Shown: one piece after another, positions 60,632 through 64,000 of the stretch | Layout: each line of letters begins with the position of its first letter | Numbering within the stretch: position 1 is the first letter of the stretch | Source: Agrobacterium albertimagni AOL15 | Lineage (GTDB): Bacteria > Pseudomonadota > Alphaproteobacteria > Rhizobiales > Rhizobiaceae | Reading direction: 5' to 3' | Assembly: GCF_000300855.1 (NCBI RefSeq) | Contig: NZ_ALJF01000004.1 | Coordinates: forward strand, 62,001 to 126,000 | DNA length: 64,000 nucleotides | Translations under genes and position numbers: made by a program | The notes under the pieces: model-generated | Seen by the model: the letters and a program-made list of their open reading frames with translations, nothing else | Database searches by the model: none | Told to the model about the DNA's origin: nothing

Positions 60632-61150
60632 TCACCATCCAAAGATATTGAGTTTGCGGCCGGTCGCCGCCTCGAACATGAGCGTTCTGACATTGGGGCC
60701 GCTCTGCACCTTCAGCGTATAGAAGGGCTTGCGTGCCCGCATGTTGAGGTCGACGGCGATCACCCGTCCACCGCCCTGCTCGTCGACCCGCTTCAGAATT
60801 TCCCGCAGCGGCAGGATTTCTCCGCGCTTGACGGCTTCGCGCGCCTCCTTCTGGTCGCGGTTGCGCCTGGAGCTGCCGGACCGGTCGTCGTCATCGTCCC
60901 TGTCGTCATCGTCAGAGCCGCGTCCCGAGCCGCTGCGGTCCTGCTTGTCGTCATCGTCGTCGTCTTTGCCGCTGTCATCATCGTCATCGTCGTCGGAACC
61001 GGATCCGCCGCTCCGACCGCTGCTGCCACTTCCGCCGCCGCTATCGCTGTCGCCATCATCGCCTCCATCCTTGGCCCAAACGATTGAGGTCGGAAGGGCG
61101 GATGCCAGACCGAGGCTCAGAAGGGCAAGAATGAAAAGACGACGATCCAT
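60632..61150 (-). CDS. Secreted PepSY-domain protein with long Asp/Ser/Gly-rich linker
   Basis: A 172-aa protein: signal peptide (RLFILALLSLGLASALPTSIVWA), an acidic low-complexity segment from about 27 to 97 made of Asp, Ser, Gly and Arg, then a C-terminal PepSY-like domain (REAVKRGEILPLREILKRVD; VIAVDLNMRARKPFYTLKV). PepSY domains inhibit proteases or act in periplasmic sensing. Being first in the operon with the two-component genes, it may bind cations or tune the kinase; this is inference. Confidence 0.85.
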   Translation of the reverse strand: MDRRLFILALLSLGLASALPTSIVWAKDGGDDGDSDSGGGSGSSGRSGGSGSDDDDDDDSGKDDDDDDKQDRSGSGRGSDDDDRDDDDDRSGSSRRNRDQKEAREAVKRGEILPLREILKRVDEQGGGRVIAVDLNMRARKPFYTLKVQSGPNVRTLMFEAATGRKLNIFGW

Positions 61151-61218
61151 ACGGGCTCTGTCAGGGTTTTCCGGAGAGTAGCGCGGGCCAGGACTTGCGC
61201 CAACAGGAGAAAAGCTAT

Positions 61219-61291
61219 CCCCGCCCGGTGGGGGCCGGGCGGGGCGAAACGGTGAGAGGGTGCCCGCGGCGGCTCGGGCTTCACCGTTTCG
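61219..61291 (-). repeat. Two back-to-back hairpins between the two acidic-protein genes
   Basis: Hairpin A: CCCCGCCCGG (61219-61228) with CCGGGCGGGG (61235-61244). Hairpin B: CGAAACGGTGA (61245-61255) with TCACCGTTTCG (61281-61291), with an inner GCCCG/CGGGC stem in its loop. They are directly adjacent, follow the stop of the 187-aa gene on the minus strand, and precede the PepSY gene by 68 bases. No strong T-tract follows. Confidence 0.75.
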
Positions 61292-61297
61292 AAGGGA

Positions 61298-61861
61298 TCA
61301 GATGGCGGGAACCACGGTGACGCTGGACAGCGTGCCGCGCGGGGCACGAAGCTTGATTTCCGTGTTGCCATGCTCCTCTTCAACCTCGAAGCGCAGACGC
61401 TGGCCATTCTGGTCGACCGGGATCATGGAGCCGCTGAGCAGACCCTGCAGCTGGGTGTTGTTGACGATCAGGCGGATTTCGTCGCGATCGCGGTTGCCAC
61501 TTCTGCGGCTGCCATCGTCGGCGCTGTCATCATAGCCATCATCGTCATCGCCGCTGCGGTTGCGATCGCGGTCTCGGTCCCGATCACGGTCGCGGCCCGA
61601 GCTGTCATCGTCGTCATCGGAGCTGTCGCGACCACTATCGTCTCTGCCGCTACCACCGCGACCGCTTTCGTCGCTACCGCCGCCGCCACTGCCACCGCTG
61701 TCGTCGCTGCCGCCATCGTCATCGCCGCCGCGGGCCTCGGCCTGACTGACGACGAAGGATGCAAGTGGTGAAGGCGCGAACGAGGCGAACGCGGGGATCA
61801 GGGTGAGTGCGGCCAGTGCCGTGGTCGAGACCAGCAAGGTCCGGCGCAGAAATCGGGTCAT
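61298..61861 (-). CDS. Secreted acidic low-complexity protein, 187 aa
   Basis: Starts MTRFLRRTLLVSTTALAALTL, a signal peptide; the upstream ATG has no SD. Residues about 45-125 are Asp/Ser/Gly/Arg repeats including an alternating RD run. The last 55 residues form a small beta-rich domain (IRLIVNNTQLQGLLSGSMIPVD; LRFEVEEEHGNTEIKL) that I do not recognise. It has the same layout as the PepSY protein next to it but no clear sequence identity in the folded part. Confidence 0.8.
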   Translation of the reverse strand: MTRFLRRTLLVSTTALAALTLIPAFASFAPSPLASFVVSQAEARGGDDDGGSDDSGGSGGGGSDESGRGGSGRDDSGRDSSDDDDDSSGRDRDRDRDRDRNRSGDDDDGYDDSADDGSRRSGNRDRDEIRLIVNNTQLQGLLSGSMIPVDQNGQRLRFEVEEEHGNTEIKLRAPRGTLSSVTVVPAI

Positions 61862-61985
61862 CTTGAATTCCTCCAGGTTCGCAATCGCTTTCGATGGAGG
61901 GATCATGCATCAACGCCCCTGACAGGGCGGCCGCTGTGGCGATCAGCGTTCTGTCAGACAAGAGATCGGCAAAAAACCACGCATG

Positions 61986-62011
61986 AAAAAAGCCGCCCCG
62001 TAAGGCGGCTT
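61986..62011 (-). terminator. Rho-independent terminator of infC
   Basis: On the minus strand AAGCCGCC pairs with GGCGGCTT around a 6-base loop, followed by six T. It lies 27 bases after the infC stop and isolates infC from the secreted-protein gene. Confidence 0.9.
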
Positions 62012-62037
62012 CATCCGGTCCTGCCATGCGGCAGCAA

Positions 62038-62574
62038 TCAACGCGGCGAGAGCACCATCATCATCTGGCGGCCTTCGAGCTTCGGCTCGGCTTCCACCTT
62101 GGCGATCGTCGCGGTGTCTTCCTTGACCTGAAGCAGGAGCTTCATGCCGAGTTCCTGGTGGGCCATTTCGCGGCCACGGAACTTCAGGGTCACCTTGACC
62201 TTGTCGCCCTCTTCGAAGAAGCGGTTCATTGCCTTCATCTTCACCTCATAGTCATGGGTGTCGATGTTCGGGCGCATCTTGATTTCTTTGACCTCGACGA
62301 TCTTCTGCTTCTTGCGCGCTTCGGCCGCCTTCTTCTGGTTGGCGTATTTCAGCTTGCCCAGGTCGAGGATCTTGCAGACCGGAGGCTCGGCATTCGGCGA
62401 AATCTCGACCAGATCCAGTCCGGCCTCTTCAGCCATGCGCAACGCCTGATCCGTCGCGATGACTCCGAGGTTCTCGCCCTCTTCGTTGATCAGCTGGACT
62501 TTCGGAATGCGGATTTCACGGTTGGAGCGCGGCCCGTCCTTTACGGGGGCATCGGTCTTGAACGGTCTGCGAAT
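62038..62574 (-). CDS. infC: Translation initiation factor IF-3, with an AUU start codon
   Basis: A 178-aa two-domain factor that keeps ribosomal subunits apart and checks start codons. The N-terminal domain contains [21 protein letters not shown]; the C-terminal one has [13 protein letters not shown] and [13 protein letters not shown]. The start is placed at ATT (62574-62572): GAGGAG lies 9 bases upstream, the protein then has normal family length and N-terminus ([20 protein letters not shown]), and the next in-frame ATG upstream would add 18 codons that include the SD. AUU start in infC allows self-regulation. Confidence 0.95.
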   Translation of the reverse strand: MRRPFKTDAPVKDGPRSNREIRIPKVQLINEEGENLGVIATDQALRMAEEAGLDLVEISPNAEPPVCKILDLGKLKYANQKKAAEARKKQKIVEVKEIKMRPNIDTHDYEVKMKAMNRFFEEGDKVKVTLKFRGREMAHQELGMKLLLQVKEDTATIAKVEAEPKLEGRQMMMVLSPR

Positions 62575-62589
62575 GGTCGTATTCTCCTC
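62572..62589 (-). promoter_or_regulatory. Ribosome binding site and AUU start of infC
   Basis: On the minus strand GAGGAG (62584-62589), nine bases, then ATT (62572-62574). No ATG, GTG or TTG is at this spacing. In E. coli infC also uses AUU and IF-3 discriminates against it. Confidence 0.8.
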
Positions 62590-62751
62590 AAAACATTTCG
62601 GAATGTCGCAGCGTAAACCCGCGCGCATCCGCGTCAAAGGGCTATGTGATATCTGCGACGGCAGTGTCAATAGCATGCTTGCGAAAGAAAATCACCTGTT
62701 GTCGCGCACTTCCTGGATGTGTTTTACAGCATTCGACAAAAGGAGCACGCG

Positions 62752-63546
62752 ATGACCGACACAGCCAACATCCTCAGACAGACGGCATTGACCGTCGGCT
62801 CCGGTGACGCAGCCCGCGACATCGCGGTCATCACCCGCATGGGAACCGGACCGGACCGGCCGGCCCTGGTCTGGCTCGGTGGCTATCGCTCCGACATGGC
62901 CGGCACCAAGGCGATCGAAATGGACGCTCTCGCCCGTGACCAGGGGCTCACCGCCATCCGCTTCGACTATTCCGGCCACGGGGTGTCCGGCGGCGATTTC
63001 CGCAAGGGCACCATTTCGCGCTGGACCGAGGAAGCGCTTGCCGTTCTTGCCGCGTCGGGGGCAAAGAGGCTCGTGCTGATCGGCTCGTCCATGGGCGGAT
63101 GGATCGCGCTTCGCGTCATCCAGGAGGCACGGTGCCTCGGCCTGTCCTTCTCGGTCGACGGCCTCGTGCTGATCGCGCCGGCACCCGACTTCACCTCGGA
63201 ACTCATCGAACCCGGCCTTAACGCGGCCGAGCGGCAATCGCTGGCCGAGCGTGGCTACTTCGAAGAACCATCCGAGTACAGTCCGGAGCCCAACATCTTC
63301 ACCCGCGCTCTGATGGAAGACGGGGCTAAGAACCGGGTGCTGACCGGGCTTATCGAGACCGGCTGCCCTGTCCATATCCTGCAGGGCATGAAGGACCCGG
63401 ATGTGCCATATCAGCACGCCCTGAAACTCATGGAATTCCTGCCGCTGGACGATGTGGTCCTCACACTGATTCGCGACGGAGATCACCGGCTTTCGCGCCC
63501 CGAAGACATTACGAAGATGAAAAACGCTATACTCTCGATGATCTGA
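62752..63546 (+). CDS. Alpha/beta hydrolase
   Basis: A 264-aa serine hydrolase: nucleophile S113 in GSSMGGW, acid in LQGMKDPDVPY and His in RDGDHRLSRPED. It resembles ABHD10-type thioesterases. ATG at 62752 has AAAGGAG upstream. Divergent from infC. Substrate unknown; no signal peptide. Confidence 0.92.
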   Translation: MTDTANILRQTALTVGSGDAARDIAVITRMGTGPDRPALVWLGGYRSDMAGTKAIEMDALARDQGLTAIRFDYSGHGVSGGDFRKGTISRWTEEALAVLAASGAKRLVLIGSSMGGWIALRVIQEARCLGLSFSVDGLVLIAPAPDFTSELIEPGLNAAERQSLAERGYFEEPSEYSPEPNIFTRALMEDGAKNRVLTGLIETGCPVHILQGMKDPDVPYQHALKLMEFLPLDDVVLTLIRDGDHRLSRPEDITKMKNAILSMI

Positions 63547-63642
63547 GTATTTTGGTCTTTCTATATATCCTCAATTCTTGGGAACAGTTTCTCGCTTTGC
63601 GGGTTCCAACTGTCGCATTTTAACCATACCGGATGAATTGCG

Positions 63643-63659
63643 CGGGAGGGAACCTCCCG
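63643..63659. repeat. 7-bp hairpin CGGGAGG-GAA-CCTCCCG
   Basis: A perfect stem with a 3-base loop, 96 bases after the hydrolase stop. No T-tract follows. It may mark the 3' end of the hydrolase mRNA. Confidence 0.45.
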
Positions 63660-63687
63660 TGCCGTTGACTCACGTCCTGTCGCAATC

Positions 63688-63702
63688 TTAACGTTTTGTT
63701 AA
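63688..63702 (+). promoter_or_regulatory. CtrA-type box TTAA-N7-TTAA
   Basis: TTAACGTTTTGTTAA matches the full CtrA site (TTAA-N7-TTAA) and is also an inverted repeat CTTAAC/GTTAAG. It lies 20-34 bases before the start codon of the transglutaminase-like gene, so binding would overlap its promoter. Confidence 0.55.
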
Positions 63703-63721
63703 GGATACAGGGGACGTGTTC

Positions 63722-64000
63722 ATGACGAACGGCTCGCGCGCCTTCAAGGCGCTCATCATTGCAGTTGCGGTGCTCGCACCTGCCCATGCGGGTCTTTCGG
63801 CACCGCAGTCATTGCGATCGATGATCACAGGCGCCGTGACATCCCAGCCCATCGGCCACTACGAATTCTGCAAGGCTCTGCCGGACGAATGCAGCATCCG
63901 CTCCCGTCCTTCGGTTCCGCCGAAGGTCACCGAGCACGGCTGGAACGTCATCCGGGACATCAATGCCAGCGTCAATCACGCCATCATCCCGATGACCGAT
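63722..64000 (+). CDS. Transglutaminase-like cysteine peptidase (DUF920/BTLCP), 5' part
   Basis: Ninety-three codons are visible before the window ends. A signal peptide (KALIIAVAVLAPAHAGLS) is followed by QPIGHYEFCKALPDECSIRS and VTEHGWNVIRDINASVNHAIIPMTD, the start of the bacterial transglutaminase-like cysteine proteinase family; a catalytic Cys-His-Asp triad would lie beyond the edge. Family members are periplasmic and linked to surface protein processing or biofilm control. A CtrA-type box precedes it. Confidence 0.88.
   Translation, partial: MTNGSRAFKALIIAVAVLAPAHAGLSAPQSLRSMITGAVTSQPIGHYEFCKALPDECSIRSRPSVPPKVTEHGWNVIRDINASVNHAIIPMTD

Noticed and set aside
60880..61745. Dense GTCATC/GTCGTC-type DNA repeats that look like tandem repeats or CRISPR-like units
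   Set aside because: They are the codons of Asp, Ser, Gly and Arg runs in two secreted proteins; unit length is irregular and there are no spacers.

Overview
The window is a chromosomal segment of an alphaproteobacterium, most likely a member of the Rhizobiaceae (Rhizobium/Agrobacterium/Sinorhizobium relatives). This rests on high GC, dense coding on both strands, a Sinorhizobium-type phosphatidylethanolamine N-methyltransferase (PmtA), alphaproteobacterial small proteins (DUF6481, a 73-aa charged protein, a 55-aa basic protein), and alphaproteobacterial regulatory motifs (a GTTC-N7-GTTC SOS box, a TTAA-N7-TTAA CtrA-type box). I see no rRNA, tRNA, insertion sequence, prophage or CRISPR array. 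Most of the window is ordinary core genome with several small transport and regulatory modules.

Layout. 1-8 kb (minus): comM (cut by the window edge, SOS box upstream), gshB, the glycerol-3-phosphate uptake operon ugpBAEC with a three-repeat Pho box, then yraN and rsmI. 8-12.7 kb (plus): dnaN, pmtA, pyrF, a DUF1330 protein, an NDUFA9-like reductase and a 52-aa secreted peptide. 12.7-18.5 kb: uppP (minus), then a GST, queG, a YeeZ-like SDR, a short RlpA-like protein and an RsmB-family rRNA methyltransferase. 18.6-23.7 kb: a four-gene envelope module (imelysin, di-haem oxidoreductase, second imelysin, Tat-exported DUF1513 protein). 23.7-30.5 kb: tspO, thioesterase, nucleosidase, lipoprotein, guaA, ogt-like gene (minus), ArsC-like, ybaK, M29 aminopeptidase. 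30.5-35.7 kb (minus): a nuclease-superfamily protein, a small secreted protein, a cspA unit with two charged proteins behind an internal terminator, a quinone-reductase-like protein and xseA. 35.8-39.2 kb: a large GT-C-like membrane protein divergent from a GT2 plus GtrA pair. 39.2-52.9 kb: accessory metabolism and transport, including a Gfo/Idh/MocA enzyme, a cysteine hydrolase with a GlxA-type regulator, two aldo/keto reductases, two DMT exporters each facing its own regulator, an iron-complex-type ABC importer, and rsgA. 53-62.7 kb (minus): a translation block (infC, rpmI, rplT, pheS, pheT) interrupted by a two-component system with two Asp/Ser/Gly-rich secreted proteins, by a kinase-like gene, and by a DUF2442 gene between pheS and pheT. 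The right end has an alpha/beta hydrolase and the start of a transglutaminase-like cysteine peptidase.

The least explained parts are: (i) the imelysin/di-haem/imelysin/DUF1513 module, probably a periplasmic redox or metal system; (ii) the two-component system beside two secreted acidic low-complexity proteins, with two back-to-back hairpins between the latter; (iii) the kinase-like gene overlapping pheS and the DUF2442 gene overlapping pheT; (iv) the GT-C/GT2/GtrA envelope glycosylation neighbourhood. Several regulator-transporter or regulator-enzyme pairs carry clear palindromic or repeated operator candidates, each recorded separately. infC appears to start with AUU.
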